This document shows, one piece after another, positions 1 through 12,236 of a stretch of 64,000 nucleotides of DNA. The notes beneath the pieces were generated by a model. That model was given only the letters and a program-made list of their open reading frames with translations, ran no database searches and was not told the DNA's origin. Origin of the DNA: Stutzerimonas kunmingensis (GTDB lineage Bacteria; Pseudomonadota; Gammaproteobacteria; Pseudomonadales; Pseudomonadaceae); assembly GCF_021432085.1 (NCBI RefSeq), contig NZ_CP090366.1:806001-870000 (forward strand), in the 5' to 3' direction. The position numbers and the translations under genes were made by a program. Position 1 is the first letter of the stretch. Each line of letters starts with the position of its first letter.

Positions 1-1366
1 GTTTCCGCTGCGCACGCTGGTGGCGCAGCGGGTGATGGGCATCGCGCTGGGCTACGAGGATCTCAACGATCACGAGCAACTGCGCCACGACCCGCTGCTG
101 GGCGCGGTGATCGGCAAGCTGCAGTCCGGACGTGCGCGCTGTGCGCCCTTGGCCGGCAAGAGCACGCTCAACCGGCTGGAGCGCTTCCAGGCGCAGGGCA
201 GTTCGCGCTATCACAAGATCCGGCCGCAGGCCGGCATGATCGAGGATCTGTTCGTCGATCTGTTTCTGGACGCCCACCGCAGGCCGCCAGAGGAGATCAT
301 CCTGGATCTGGATGCCACCGACGATCCGCTGCATGGGCAGCAGGAGGGCCGGTTCTTTCACGGCTACTACGGGGGTTACTGTTACCTGCCGCTGTACATC
401 TTCTGCGGCCGTCACCTGCTGTGCGCCAAGTTGCGCCCGGCCAACGTCGATGGCGCCGCCGGGGCGCTGGAAGAGGTGCAACGCATCGTCAAGCAGATTC
501 GCGCCCGCTGGCCAGACACGCGCATCGTGCTGCGCGCCGACTCGGGGTTCTGCCGGGATGACCTGATGACTTGGTGCGAAGCACAGTCGGTCGATTATGT
601 CTTCGGACTGGCGCGCAACGCGCGCCTGACCCGGGCCATCGGCCCGAGCCTGCGGCAGGCCCAGGCGCAGTGCGAAGCGACGGGAGTCCCGGCACGGGTG
701 TTCCAGGAACTGCACTACCGCACGAGGAAAAGCTGGAGCGCCGAGCGCCGGGTGGTGGCCAAGGCCGAGGCCTTGCCGGGCAAGACCAACCCACGCTTCG
801 TGGTGACCACGCTTGCGGTCGGGGACTGGCCGGACAAGGCGCTGTATGAGGATCTCTACTGCGCGCGCGGCGAGATGGAGAACCGCATCAAGGAGTGTCA
901 GCTCGACCTGTTCGCCGACCGCACCTCCACCGCGACGCTGCGCAGCAACCAGCTGCGGCTGTGGCTGTCCTCGTTCGCCTACGTGCTGCTCGAAAGCCTG
1001 CGCAGGCTGGCGCTGTCGGGGACCGAACTGGCCCAGGCCACGGCCGGTAGCATCCGCCTGAAGCTGCTCAAGATCGGCGCGGTCATCACCGTGAGCGTGC
1101 GCCGGGTCAAAGTGGCCATGAGTTCGGCCTTCCCGCAGCAGGAGGTGTTCGATCACGCCTTCGATGTCTTGAGCGCCGCGGCGCGCTGACAGCCGCACAC
1201 CCACCGTCCCCCTCCACATCACACCCCGTCCACCCTGCCGCAAGCGCCTTGTTCAAGCGCGCTCGCAGGCGCTTGCCCGAAATCAGCGCTGTCGGCAGCC
1301 TGCGCCACCTGCGACGACCTGCGTCCGTCAAAACGGCCCAATGCGCAGGGCTGTGAGAAATGCGGG
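1..1366 (+). mobile_element. IS1380-family insertion sequence, right part
   Basis: The window opens inside this element, so its left end is missing. It carries one transposase gene followed by about 175 bp of non-coding sequence. Its right end is placed at about 1366, because amylase homology starts abruptly at 1367. The sequence just inside the end (about 1345-1365), read inward as CCGCATTTCTCACAGCCC, looks like a terminal repeat, but it cannot be matched to the missing left end. The element sits inside the amylase reading frame. Confidence 0.8.
2..1189 (+). CDS. IS1380-family transposase, 5' end outside window
   Basis: DDE transposase that would catalyse movement of the IS1380-family element. 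The frame is open from the first base, and the family's conserved block ALGYEDLNDHEQLRHDP falls at the very start of the visible protein. The true start codon therefore lies upstream of the window, and the GTG at 20 is internal. Further family features are the DLDATDDPLHGQQEG segment with the first catalytic Asp, RADSGFCRDDL with the second, and GEMENRIKECQLDLFADRTS with the Glu region. About 396 codons are visible of a family length of roughly 430-460 residues. The visible part shows no frameshift, so the element may be active. Confidence 0.93.
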   Translation, partial: FPLRTLVAQRVMGIALGYEDLNDHEQLRHDPLLGAVIGKLQSGRARCAPLAGKSTLNRLERFQAQGSSRYHKIRPQAGMIEDLFVDLFLDAHRRPPEEIILDLDATDDPLHGQQEGRFFHGYYGGYCYLPLYIFCGRHLLCAKLRPANVDGAAGALEEVQRIVKQIRARWPDTRIVLRADSGFCRDDLMTWCEAQSVDYVFGLARNARLTRAIGPSLRQAQAQCEATGVPARVFQELHYRTRKSWSAERRVVAKAEALPGKTNPRFVVTTLAVGDWPDKALYEDLYCARGEMENRIKECQLDLFADRTSTATLRSNQLRLWLSSFAYVLLESLRRLALSGTELAQATAGSIRLKLLKIGAVITVSVRRVKVAMSSAFPQQEVFDHAFDVLSAAAR

Positions 1367-2696
1367 CTACGGCAGCGACGCCCAGCTGCGCCAGGCCGCC
1401 GGCGCACTCGGTGGCGCCGGGGTGAAGGTGCTCTACGATGTGGTGCCCAATCACATGAACCGCGGCTACCCGGACAAGGAGATCAACCTGCCGGCCGGCC
1501 AGGGCTTCTGGCGCAACGACTGCGCCGACCCGGGCAACTACCCCAACGACTGCGACGACGGTGACCGCTTCATCGGCGGCGAGTCGGACCTGAACACCGG
1601 CCATCCGCAGGTCTATGGCATGTTCCGCGACGAGCTCGCCAACCTGCGCAGCGGCTACGGCGCCGGCGGCTTCCGCTTCGATTTCGTCCGCGGCTTCGCC
1701 CCGGAGCGGGTCGACAGCTGGATGACCGACAGTGCCGACAACAGCTTCTGCGTCGGCGAGCTGTGGAAAGGCCCTTCTGAATATCCCAGCTGGGACTGGC
1801 GCAACACGGCGAGCTGGCAGCAGATCATCAAGGACTGGTCGGACCGGGCCAAGTGCCCGGTGTTCGACTTCGCTCTCAAGGAGCGCATGCAGAACGGCTC
1901 GGTCGCCGACTGGAAACATGGCCTCAATGGCAACCCCGACCCGCGCTGGCGCGAGGTGGCGGTGACCTTCGTCGACAACCACGACACCGGCTACTCGCCC
2001 GGGCAGAACGGTGGTCAGCACCACTGGGCGCTGCAGGACGGGCTGATTCGCCAGGCCTACGCCTACATCCTCACCAGCCCGGGGACGCCGGTGGTGTACT
2101 GGTCGCACATGTACGACTGGGGCTACGGCGACTTCATCCGCCAGCTGATCCAGGTGCGTCGCGCCGCTGGTGTGCGTGCCGATTCGGCGATCAGCTTCCA
2201 CAGCGGCTACAGCGGCCTGGTCGCTACCGTCAGCGGCAGCCAGCAGACCCTGGTGGTGGCGCTCAACTCCGATCTGGCCAACCCCGGCCAGGTCGCCAGC
2301 GGCAGCTTCAGCGAGGCGGTCAACGCCAGCAACGGCGAGGTGCGCGTCTGGCGCAGCGGTAGCGGCGATGGCGGCGGGAATGACGGCGGCGAGGGAGGTC
2401 TGGTCAATGTGAACTTCCGCTGCGACAACGGTGTGACGCAGATGGGCGACAGCGTCTACGCGGTGGGCAACGTCAGCCAGCTCGGCAACTGGAGCCCGGC
2501 CTCCGCGGTGCGGCTGACCGACACCAGCAGCTATCCGACCTGGAAGGGCAGCATCGCCCTGCCAGCCGGCCAGAACGTGGAATGGAAGTGCCTGATCCGC
2601 AACGAGGCGGACGCGACGCTGGTGCGTCAGTGGCAATCGGGCGGCAACAACCAGGTCCAGGCCGCCGCCGGCGCGAGCACCAGCGGCTCGTTCTGA
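1367..2696 (+). pseudogene. amyP: Maltotetraose-forming exo-amylase, 5'-truncated by IS
   Basis: Remnant of glucan 1,4-alpha-maltotetraohydrolase, a secreted GH13 enzyme that releases maltotetraose from starch ends. From YGSDAQLRQAA to the C terminus it closely follows the known P. stutzeri G4-amylase as I recall it. The nucleophile (GFRFDFVRG), acid/base (GELWKGPSEYP) and third carboxylate (VDNHDTGYS) are present. A Gly-rich linker (about 2340-2400) leads to a C-terminal CBM20 starch-binding domain starting NFRCDNG. The signal peptide and roughly the first 110 mature residues are replaced by the IS1380-family element, so secretion and folding should fail. The ATG at 1341 that opens this frame is derived from the IS. 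Whether the missing 5' part survives upstream of the window is unknown. Confidence 0.9.
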
Positions 2697-2719
2697 CGAC
2701 ACGCCCGCCCGGCCTCGGC

Positions 2720-2769
2720 TACGCCTACGCCGGGCGGCTCCTCCCGACCCAGGGTGGGCAGGGAGGAGG
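2720..2769 (+). promoter_or_regulatory. MalT-box-like and TACGCC repeats before chemoreceptor gene
   Basis: AGGGAGGAGG at 2760-2769 matches the E. coli MalT box GGGGA(T/G)GAGG at 9 of 10 positions. GGGAGGAG occurs in inverse orientation at about 2737-2744. Two adjacent TACGCC hexamers lie at 2720-2731, and the same hexamer is repeated before malE, the exported amylase and the GH13 glucosidase. This suggests, without proving, that the chemoreceptor belongs to the maltose regulon. Confidence 0.4.
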
Positions 2770-2849
2770 CCGGCGACGGGCCGGGCCGCCGATGCTGGCA
2801 CGACAACCATAAAAGCCTTCGCGCTGCGCTGTCGTATCAGGAGCTGTTC

Positions 2850-4880
2850 ATGTTGGCCCAGACCCGCTCGACCCCTTTCCGGCTTGGCTTCCTGGCCCGG
2901 CTGTACCTGCTGATCGCCGCGCTGGTGGCCTTGCTGATGCTGGTAGCCGGCACCAGCCTGGTTGCCATCGGCCGCCTGCAAGGCAATGCCGAGCAAATCT
3001 CGTCGACCGCGTCGCGTCTGCTGGTCAGCGAGAGCTTCTTCGGTACGTTGCAGAGCCTGACGCAGAACCTTTCCGACGCCCTGGCAGAGGACCGGCCTGA
3101 CCAGCTCGACGGCTATGTCGGCCGGCATCGCACGCTGCAGGACCAGGCCCTCGAGCTGTTCGCCCAGCTGGAGCGGGTGACGCCGGCACACGCCGAGACC
3201 AAGCAGCGTCTGGCGGCCCTGTTGCCGGAGCTCGACCGCCGCAGCCTGGCGCTGATCGATGCGCAGCGCGACCTGCTCGCGCGCGTGGGGCGCAACGCCG
3301 TCGCGCTGCGCGATCTGCAGCTGCAGTTCTCGCGGCTCAAGCAGGACCTGCTGCAGGCGCAGTTCGTGACTGGCGACGAGCTGGTCGCCTATTCCATCAA
3401 GCAGTTCATCATCCCGCTCGAGCAGGTCGAGGCGCTGCTGTTCGATGCCATCGGCGTGTCTTCGATCAAGGCACTCGATGAAGCCGGTGCGCAGATCGCG
3501 CAGCGGCTGCCGGCCCTGCAGAAGAAGCTGGACAACGTTCTCCTCGATCTGGAACCGCACCAGGACAGCCGTACCGATTACGCGCACAGCTTCCAGGCGC
3601 CGTTTGCCGCCATCGAGCAGCAACTGGCTGTGCCCGGCAATGGCGCGGTGGCGCAGTACTACGCCTGGCTGTCCGACCAGCAGGCCAACCGCGAGCAGAA
3701 ACTGCAGCTCGGTCACCTGCAGCACCAGGCACGCGAGGACATCGGCACGCTCATCGCCAGCGCCCAGCAGGCCAGCGACAGGCAACTGGGCCTGGCCGCG
3801 CAGACCTATCGTCAGGGTGTGGCCGGCCTCTTGGCGATGGCCGGGCTGTCGATCGCGGTGGCGCTGGCCATGGGCCTGTGGCTGGGGCGTACCATGCGCA
3901 TGGCCCTGGCCGCCGTCAGCGGCAGCCTGCAGCACCTGGCCGACGGTGATCTGCGCGGCGGCTGCGAGTACCAGCGCGCAGACGAGTTCGGGCGTGTCGG
4001 TGATTGGGTCAACCGGGTCGCCGGTAGTCTGCGCGACGCACTGGCCCAGCTCGGGCGCAACGCCGACGAACAGGACCAGATTGCCCGCCGCAATGCCCAG
4101 GCCTGCAGCCAGGCGCGTGCCGGGCTGGAGAAACAACGCAGCAGCATCGGGGCGCTCGCCGTCAGTCTGGCCGAACTGGAGACCAGTTTTGGCGAGGTGG
4201 CGCAGCATGCCGGCGAGACGGCCACGCGGGTCGGCAGTGTCGAGGCACTGACCCTGCAGGGCAGCCAGCGGATGGCCGCGACCCGCATCGGCACGCAAGC
4301 CCTGGCCGAGCAGCTGGAAACCAGCGTGGCCGAGATCGCCAACGTGGAGGCGGTGAGCGAGCAGATCGGGCAGATTCTCGATGTGATCCGTGCGATTGCC
4401 GAGCAGACCAACCTGCTGGCGCTCAATGCAGCCATCGAAGCGGCGCGCGCTGGTGATCAGGGACGTGGCTTCGCGGTGGTCGCCGACGAGGTGCGCGGCC
4501 TGGCCCGGCGCACGGCGCAATCGACCGGCGAGATCCAGCAACGCATCGAACGCCTGGCCCAGGGCATCGGCTCGGCGGTGCGTTCGGTGGAGGCCAGTCG
4601 CGCGCAGATGCAGGGCACCCTCGATCAGGTCGGGCAGGCCGACCGGCTGATGCAGGAAATCCGCAGCCAGGTCGAGCACATCGCCGCCATGTCGCGGGAA
4701 ATCGATTCGGCCACCGGCCAGCAACGGCTCGCCGCCGAAGAAGTGTCGCGCGGCATGCATGCGATCGATGCCGCGGCCGAGCTGCACATGGACAGCGTCG
4801 TGGCGATCAGCGACAGCAGCGAACGCCAGGCGCGCATGTCCGCCGAGCAGCAGGCGCTCTGCGCGCGTTACCGCACCTGA
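2850..4880 (+). CDS. Methyl-accepting chemotaxis protein
   Basis: Membrane chemoreceptor of 676 residues. It has a first transmembrane helix at about residues 17-40, a helical periplasmic sensor region of roughly 280 residues, a second transmembrane helix at about 322-345, and a HAMP linker. The cytoplasmic signalling domain contains the conserved hairpin [19 protein letters not shown] (about residue 515) that contacts CheA/CheW. The frame is open from 2754, but the ATG at 2850 is preferred because an AGGAG ribosome site precedes it by six bases and the membrane helix then lies near the N terminus. It sits between amylase genes and has MalT-box-like sites upstream, so maltodextrin sensing is a reasonable guess. 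The ligand is not shown by sequence. Confidence 0.93.
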   Translation: MLAQTRSTPFRLGFLARLYLLIAALVALLMLVAGTSLVAIGRLQGNAEQISSTASRLLVSESFFGTLQSLTQNLSDALAEDRPDQLDGYVGRHRTLQDQALELFAQLERVTPAHAETKQRLAALLPELDRRSLALIDAQRDLLARVGRNAVALRDLQLQFSRLKQDLLQAQFVTGDELVAYSIKQFIIPLEQVEALLFDAIGVSSIKALDEAGAQIAQRLPALQKKLDNVLLDLEPHQDSRTDYAHSFQAPFAAIEQQLAVPGNGAVAQYYAWLSDQQANREQKLQLGHLQHQAREDIGTLIASAQQASDRQLGLAAQTYRQGVAGLLAMAGLSIAVALAMGLWLGRTMRMALAAVSGSLQHLADGDLRGGCEYQRADEFGRVGDWVNRVAGSLRDALAQLGRNADEQDQIARRNAQACSQARAGLEKQRSSIGALAVSLAELETSFGEVAQHAGETATRVGSVEALTLQGSQRMAATRIGTQALAEQLETSVAEIANVEAVSEQIGQILDVIRAIAEQTNLLALNAAIEAARAGDQGRGFAVVADEVRGLARRTAQSTGEIQQRIERLAQGIGSAVRSVEASRAQMQGTLDQVGQADRLMQEIRSQVEHIAAMSREIDSATGQQRLAAEEVSRGMHAIDAAAELHMDSVVAISDSSERQARMSAEQQALCARYRT

Positions 4881-4923
4881 ACGCGACCGGGCGGCGGCGA
4901 TGGCCCGGTCGTCCCCGTCTGGC

Positions 4924-6015
4924 CTAGGCCCGCGGGACCTGCCAGCCGATGGCCTGCGCTTCGGCGCGGCGCAGCTCGTCGAGCAGGGCGGCGCGTTGCG
5001 GGGCCCGCTCGTGGGCCAGGGCGTCGGCGGCGAGCAGGTCGGCATGGCGTGCGCCAACCGTTTCCCGGAGCCAGGCCAGGCGCTGCAGGGTTTGCGGCGT
5101 GCAGGTCTGGCCGTCGAGATCGTCGGCCAGGTCGAGACGATGCGAGCGCCAGGCCTCGCGCAGGTAGAGCGCCTCGGCCGAGCCGGCAAGGGCCGTGCGC
5201 CAGCTGTCGATCAGTCGGTCCAGCCGTTCGAGCACGGCCGAACTGGCGCCGCGGCCGGCCAGTTCGGCCCGCCAGCGCCGGTAGCGGTCCAGGGCGATCG
5301 CCTTCTCCAGGCGAAACGCCGCCAGCGCCCGGGCGCTGCCGAGTGCCTCCTGGCCAAGCAGCCAGGCGAAGAACTGCCGCGTTTCGAAACGCTCGACCGG
5401 GTGGAAGCCCGGGCAGGCGAGGCCATCGCTGTTGAACTCGCGCAGCGGATCGAAGCGGTACAGGTAGCCAAAGTCGAACAGCCGGATGCGGCCGTCGTCG
5501 AGCACGTTGCCGGGGCACAGGTCCCACTCGAACAGGCCGGCGGAGGCGAGCGTGATGACGCAGTCGAACAGGTCTGCCAGGCGCGCTTCATCCCAGTCGC
5601 CGACGACCTCGCCGTCGATCCAGGGCGACAGCAGCACGCCGTGACGAAAACTCGCATAGCAGGTGTCGACGATCCCGGCGAGCGGCTCGGCCAGCTCGGG
5701 CCGGGCCTTCAGCGCGCGCAGGTCGGCGCGCCGCTGGACCTCGTTGAGAAAAGAGGTCTGGCCATCGGCGTTCTGCACCAGGCAGCGCTCGCGGGCGCGC
5801 TTGAGCGTCCAGCTACGGCCTGCCGCTTCGATCCGGTAGACGTGGGCGGTGAGCCCGCCGGACAGCATGCGACTGACATAGGGTTCGCTGCCGTCGGTGG
5901 CGACCAGCGTGGCCAGCGGCAACGGGCAGTCCTGCGGCTGGCCGACTTGCAGTTCCGCTCCGCTGGCGACAAAGGCCAGCTGCGCCTGCTGGCGCGGGTT
6001 CAGGGTTGCGTTCAT
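4924..6015 (-). CDS. Protein-kinase/phosphotransferase-fold protein of maltose locus
   Basis: A 363-residue soluble protein with the residue pattern of the kinase/APH fold. It shows Lys72 in WTLKRARE, Glu92 in FLNEVQRR, Asp165 and Asn170 in EWDLCPGN (equivalent to HxDxxxxN) and Asp181 in FDFGY (equivalent to DFG). ATP-dependent phosphotransfer is therefore likely, while the substrate (sugar, small molecule or protein) is unknown. The ATG at 6015 follows a GGAG site. It lies 56 bp downstream of the exported amylase gene on the same strand and may be co-transcribed with it. A maltokinase-like role would fit the context, but I see no specific similarity to known maltokinases. Confidence 0.7.
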   Translation of the reverse strand: MNATLNPRQQAQLAFVASGAELQVGQPQDCPLPLATLVATDGSEPYVSRMLSGGLTAHVYRIEAAGRSWTLKRARERCLVQNADGQTSFLNEVQRRADLRALKARPELAEPLAGIVDTCYASFRHGVLLSPWIDGEVVGDWDEARLADLFDCVITLASAGLFEWDLCPGNVLDDGRIRLFDFGYLYRFDPLREFNSDGLACPGFHPVERFETRQFFAWLLGQEALGSARALAAFRLEKAIALDRYRRWRAELAGRGASSAVLERLDRLIDSWRTALAGSAEALYLREAWRSHRLDLADDLDGQTCTPQTLQRLAWLRETVGARHADLLAADALAHERAPQRAALLDELRRAEAQAIGWQVPRA

Positions 6016-6071
6016 TGCGGGCTCCAGGCAGGGGGCGGCTGCGTCCCGGGCTGCGGTCCGGGACGGGCGAT

Positions 6072-8156
<2,085 letters not shown>

Positions 8157-8216
8157 CAAATGTGGCTCCATTATGCTTTTTCGCTACATTTGACCGCGCG
8201 TTGGCAGCCGGGTATA

Positions 8217-8287
8217 GGCGTAAACCCGAGGCTGATGGCGTATTTTGTGCCGTTGCGACGGCTGATCTACGCCCCGCTTCTACGCCC
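8217..8287. promoter_or_regulatory. Divergent mal promoter region with TACGCC repeats
   Basis: The gap between the exported amylase and malE has paired TACGCC hexamers on both strands. On the minus strand (towards the amylase) they are at 8217-8222 and 8237-8242. On the plus strand (towards malE) they are at 8268 and 8281, thirteen bases apart and both extended to TACGCCC. The placement suggests a regulator site shared by the two promoters. Confidence 0.45.
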
Positions 8288-8298
8288 TCCGCCCCCTC

Positions 8299-8308
8299 GG
8301 GGAGGAGG
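8299..8308 (+). promoter_or_regulatory. MalT box before malE
   Basis: GGGGAGGAGG is an exact match to the established MalT-box consensus GGGGA(T/G)GAGG. It lies 100 bp upstream of the malE start codon, in the direction of malE, and the window encodes its own MalT. Confidence 0.65.
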
Positions 8309-8408
8309 ATGCACATGGAACGGGACGCGCCGAGGATGGAACGACTGTCAGAGCCTCAGGCCGGCAGCAGGTGGAACAACTAATAAGAAGCCACGAGGAA
8401 AGCGAAGC

Positions 8409-9596
<1,188 letters not shown>

Positions 9597-9603
9597 GCCG
9601 CTC

Positions 9604-9630
9604 GCCGGCCGCCTGTACAGGCGCGCCGGC
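9604..9630 (+). repeat. Stem-loop in the malE-malF gap
   Basis: GCCGGC and CGCCTG are matched by CAGGCG and GCCGGC with one bulged C, giving a GC-rich hairpin eight bases after the malE stop. There is no T tract, so it is not a full terminator. In E. coli, REP hairpins in the same gap protect malE mRNA and allow MalE to exceed MalF; a similar role is inferred here. Confidence 0.6.
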
Positions 9631-9663
9631 AGACTAAGCTCCGTTCATAAAGGTTCTTCTCCC

Positions 9664-11229
9664 GTGAATGCCCGTGCCGAGTTGCCCAGCCCTGCCATGA
9701 CCCGTTCGACTTCCCGGGGCCTGCCCCGCTCCCTGACCACCGGCCTGCGCTGGCTGCTTTGGCTGGCCTTCAACGCCTTCGCGCTGTATCTGGTGGTCGC
9801 GCTCTACGTCCAGAAGCAGATGGCCTTCGCTCTGCTCGGGCTGGTGGTCACCGGCATCGCCAGCTATCTGTTCATCAACCGGCGCATGTACGCGCAGCGC
9901 TACATCTTCCCGTCGGTGGCGGGCATGCTGGTTTTCGTGATCTTTCCACTGCTCTATACGGTGGGCATTGGCTTCACCAACTACAGTGGCACCAATCTGC
10001 TGAGTCAGGCCCAGGTCGAGCAATATCACCTGAGCCAGACCTACCTGGCTGGCGAGCGCTTCCGCTTCAGTCTGCACCCGAGCCCGGAGGGCGAGCGCCT
10101 GCGCATCGACAAGGGCGAGCAGGGCGTGTTCGTCAGCCCGCCGTTGACCGGCGAGCCTGACGCCGAATCGCCGCTGCTCCTGCAGCCGGCCGAAAGCGTC
10201 GAGGGGCTGGGCGATGCGCTGGCGTTGCGCGAGGTGATCCAGCGGCGCAAGGCCCTGGAGCAATGGGTGATGCAGGTGCCGGATGGCAGCCTGCTGCGCC
10301 TGTACGGATTGCGTGAAGTCGCCGCCGTGCAACCCGTCTATCGTCAGGATGGCCCCGGCGTTCTGGTCGACACCCGCAGTGGCGCGCGGCTGACCGCCGA
10401 CATGGAGCGAGGCTTCTATGTCGACGAGGCGGGCAAGGCGGTGCCACCGGGCTTTACCGTGTTCACCGGCTTCGCCAACTTTTCCCGGGTGCTGACCGAA
10501 CCGAGCATCCGCGAACCCTTCATGCAGATATTCGCCTGGACCTTCGCCTTCGCCGGCCTCACGGTGGTCTTCACCCTCGCGGTCGGCCTGGTGCTGGCCA
10601 GCCTGCTGCAATGGGAGCTGGTGCGCGGCAAGGCGTTCTACCGGCTGATGCTGATCCTGCCGTATGCGGTGCCGGCATTCATTTCCATTCTGGTGTTCCG
10701 CGGCCTGTTCAACCAGAACTTCGGCGAGATCAACCTGCTGCTCGACAGTCTGTTCGGCATGCGCCCGGACTGGTTCAGCGACCCGGCCCTGGCGCGAACG
10801 ATGATCCTTATCGTCAATACCTGGCTCGGCTACCCCTACATGCTGCTGCTGTGCATGGGTCTCCTGCAGGCGATCCCGCGGGATCAGTACGAGGCTTCGG
10901 CCATCGACGGCGCCAGTCCGCTGGACAACCTGCTGCGCATCACCCTACCGCAGCTGATCAAGCCGCTGATGCCGCTGCTGATCGCAAGCTTCGCCTTCAA
11001 CTTCAACAACTTCGTGCTCATCACCCTGTTGACCCGCGGTGGCCCGGACATCATCGGTGCGACCACCCCGGCCGGCACCACGGACCTGCTGGTGAGCTAC
11101 ACTTACCGCATCGCCTTCCAGGATTCCGGGCAGGACTTTGCCTTGGCCGCGGCGATTGCCACGATGATCTTCCTGCTGGTGGGCGCCATGGCGCTGCTCA
11201 ACCTCAAACTCTCGAAAGTGAAGGTATAA
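9664..11229 (+). CDS. malF: Maltose transporter permease MalF
   Basis: Inner-membrane permease of the MalEFGK2 importer. Translation from the GTG at 9664 gives 521 residues, close to E. coli MalF (514). An in-frame ATG at 9697 (510 residues) is a real alternative, but AAAGG lies ten bases before the GTG and nothing similar precedes the ATG. N-terminal helices are followed by a large periplasmic P2 domain (about residues 110-285), then the core helices. The EAA loop reads [23 protein letters not shown] and contacts MalK. malG follows 10 bp downstream. Confidence 0.95.
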   Translation: MNARAELPSPAMTRSTSRGLPRSLTTGLRWLLWLAFNAFALYLVVALYVQKQMAFALLGLVVTGIASYLFINRRMYAQRYIFPSVAGMLVFVIFPLLYTVGIGFTNYSGTNLLSQAQVEQYHLSQTYLAGERFRFSLHPSPEGERLRIDKGEQGVFVSPPLTGEPDAESPLLLQPAESVEGLGDALALREVIQRRKALEQWVMQVPDGSLLRLYGLREVAAVQPVYRQDGPGVLVDTRSGARLTADMERGFYVDEAGKAVPPGFTVFTGFANFSRVLTEPSIREPFMQIFAWTFAFAGLTVVFTLAVGLVLASLLQWELVRGKAFYRLMLILPYAVPAFISILVFRGLFNQNFGEINLLLDSLFGMRPDWFSDPALARTMILIVNTWLGYPYMLLLCMGLLQAIPRDQYEASAIDGASPLDNLLRITLPQLIKPLMPLLIASFAFNFNNFVLITLLTRGGPDIIGATTPAGTTDLLVSYTYRIAFQDSGQDFALAAAIATMIFLLVGAMALLNLKLSKVKV

Positions 11230-11239
11230 GGAGACCCAC

Positions 11240-12130
11240 ATGGCCATGGTGCAACCCAGATCCGCCCGTTACCGGCTGTGGGCAACCCACGCGGCGCTGC
11301 TGGCGTTCGTTGCGGTGATCCTCTTTCCGCTGCTGATGGTGATCTCGATTTCCTTCCGCGAAGGCAACTTCGCCACCGGCAGCCTGTTCCCCGAGAGCCC
11401 GACCCTGGAGCACTGGTCGCTGGCTCTCGGCATCCCCTACACCCATGACGACGGCAGCGTCACCCAGCCGCCGTTCCCGGTGCTGTTGTGGCTGTGGAAT
11501 TCGGTGAAGATCGCGCTGGCCAGCTCGGTGCTGATCCTGCTCCTGTCGACCACCAGCGCCTACGCCTTCGCGCGCATGCGTTTCGGCGGCAAGGCGCCGA
11601 TCCTGAAGAGCATGCTGATCTTTCAGATGTTCCCGCCGGTGCTCTCGCTGGTGGCCATCTACGCGCTGTTCGACCAGCTCGGCCAGCACGTCAGCTGGCT
11701 CGGGGTGAACAGCCACGGCGCGGTGATCGTTGCCTCGCTGGGCGGCATGGCGCTGCATATCTGGACCATCAAGGGCTACTTCGAAAGCATCGATGCGTCG
11801 CTTGAGGAAGCCGCCATCGTCGACGGTGCGACCACCTGGCAGGCGTTCTTCCATATCCTGCTGCCGATGAGCGTGCCGATCCTGGCGGTGGTGTTCATCC
11901 TGGCGTTTATCACCAGCGTCACCGAATATCCGATCGCCTCGGTGCTGCTGATGGATGTCGACAAGCTGACCCTCTCGGTCGGTGCGCAGCAGTACCTCTA
12001 TCCGCAGAACTACCTGTGGGGTGATTTTGCCGCGGCGGCGGTGCTGTCTGGACTGCCCATCACGGCGGTGTTCCTCTACTGCCAGAAGTGGATCGTCGGC
12101 GGCCTCACGGCGGGCGGTGTGAAGGGCTGA
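11240..12130 (+). CDS. malG: Maltose transporter permease MalG
   Basis: Second permease of the maltose importer, 296 residues as in E. coli. The EAA motif [21 protein letters not shown] that docks on MalK is present. The C-terminal tail ends [15 protein letters not shown], nearly the same as the E. coli tail that reaches into the MalE/MalF cavity. An AAGGAG site precedes the ATG, and the gene is tightly spaced after malF. Confidence 0.97.
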   Translation: MAMVQPRSARYRLWATHAALLAFVAVILFPLLMVISISFREGNFATGSLFPESPTLEHWSLALGIPYTHDDGSVTQPPFPVLLWLWNSVKIALASSVLILLLSTTSAYAFARMRFGGKAPILKSMLIFQMFPPVLSLVAIYALFDQLGQHVSWLGVNSHGAVIVASLGGMALHIWTIKGYFESIDASLEEAAIVDGATTWQAFFHILLPMSVPILAVVFILAFITSVTEYPIASVLLMDVDKLTLSVGAQQYLYPQNYLWGDFAAAAVLSGLPITAVFLYCQKWIVGGLTAGGVKG

Positions 12131-12236
12131 GGAAACGTAGCGAAACAGGGCGCGAGACCGGGGAGCGGGAACCATGCGAGCCGGTGCGCCAGGCCACGAG
12201 AAAAACAACAATAAGAACGAAAACAGGGAGCCGTCC

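Noticed and set aside
1107..5189. Very long minus-strand open frame (1,360 codons)
   Set aside because: It lies opposite the amylase and chemoreceptor genes in very GC-rich DNA. Its translation is Arg/Ala/Gly-rich low complexity with no domain, so it is a codon-bias shadow.
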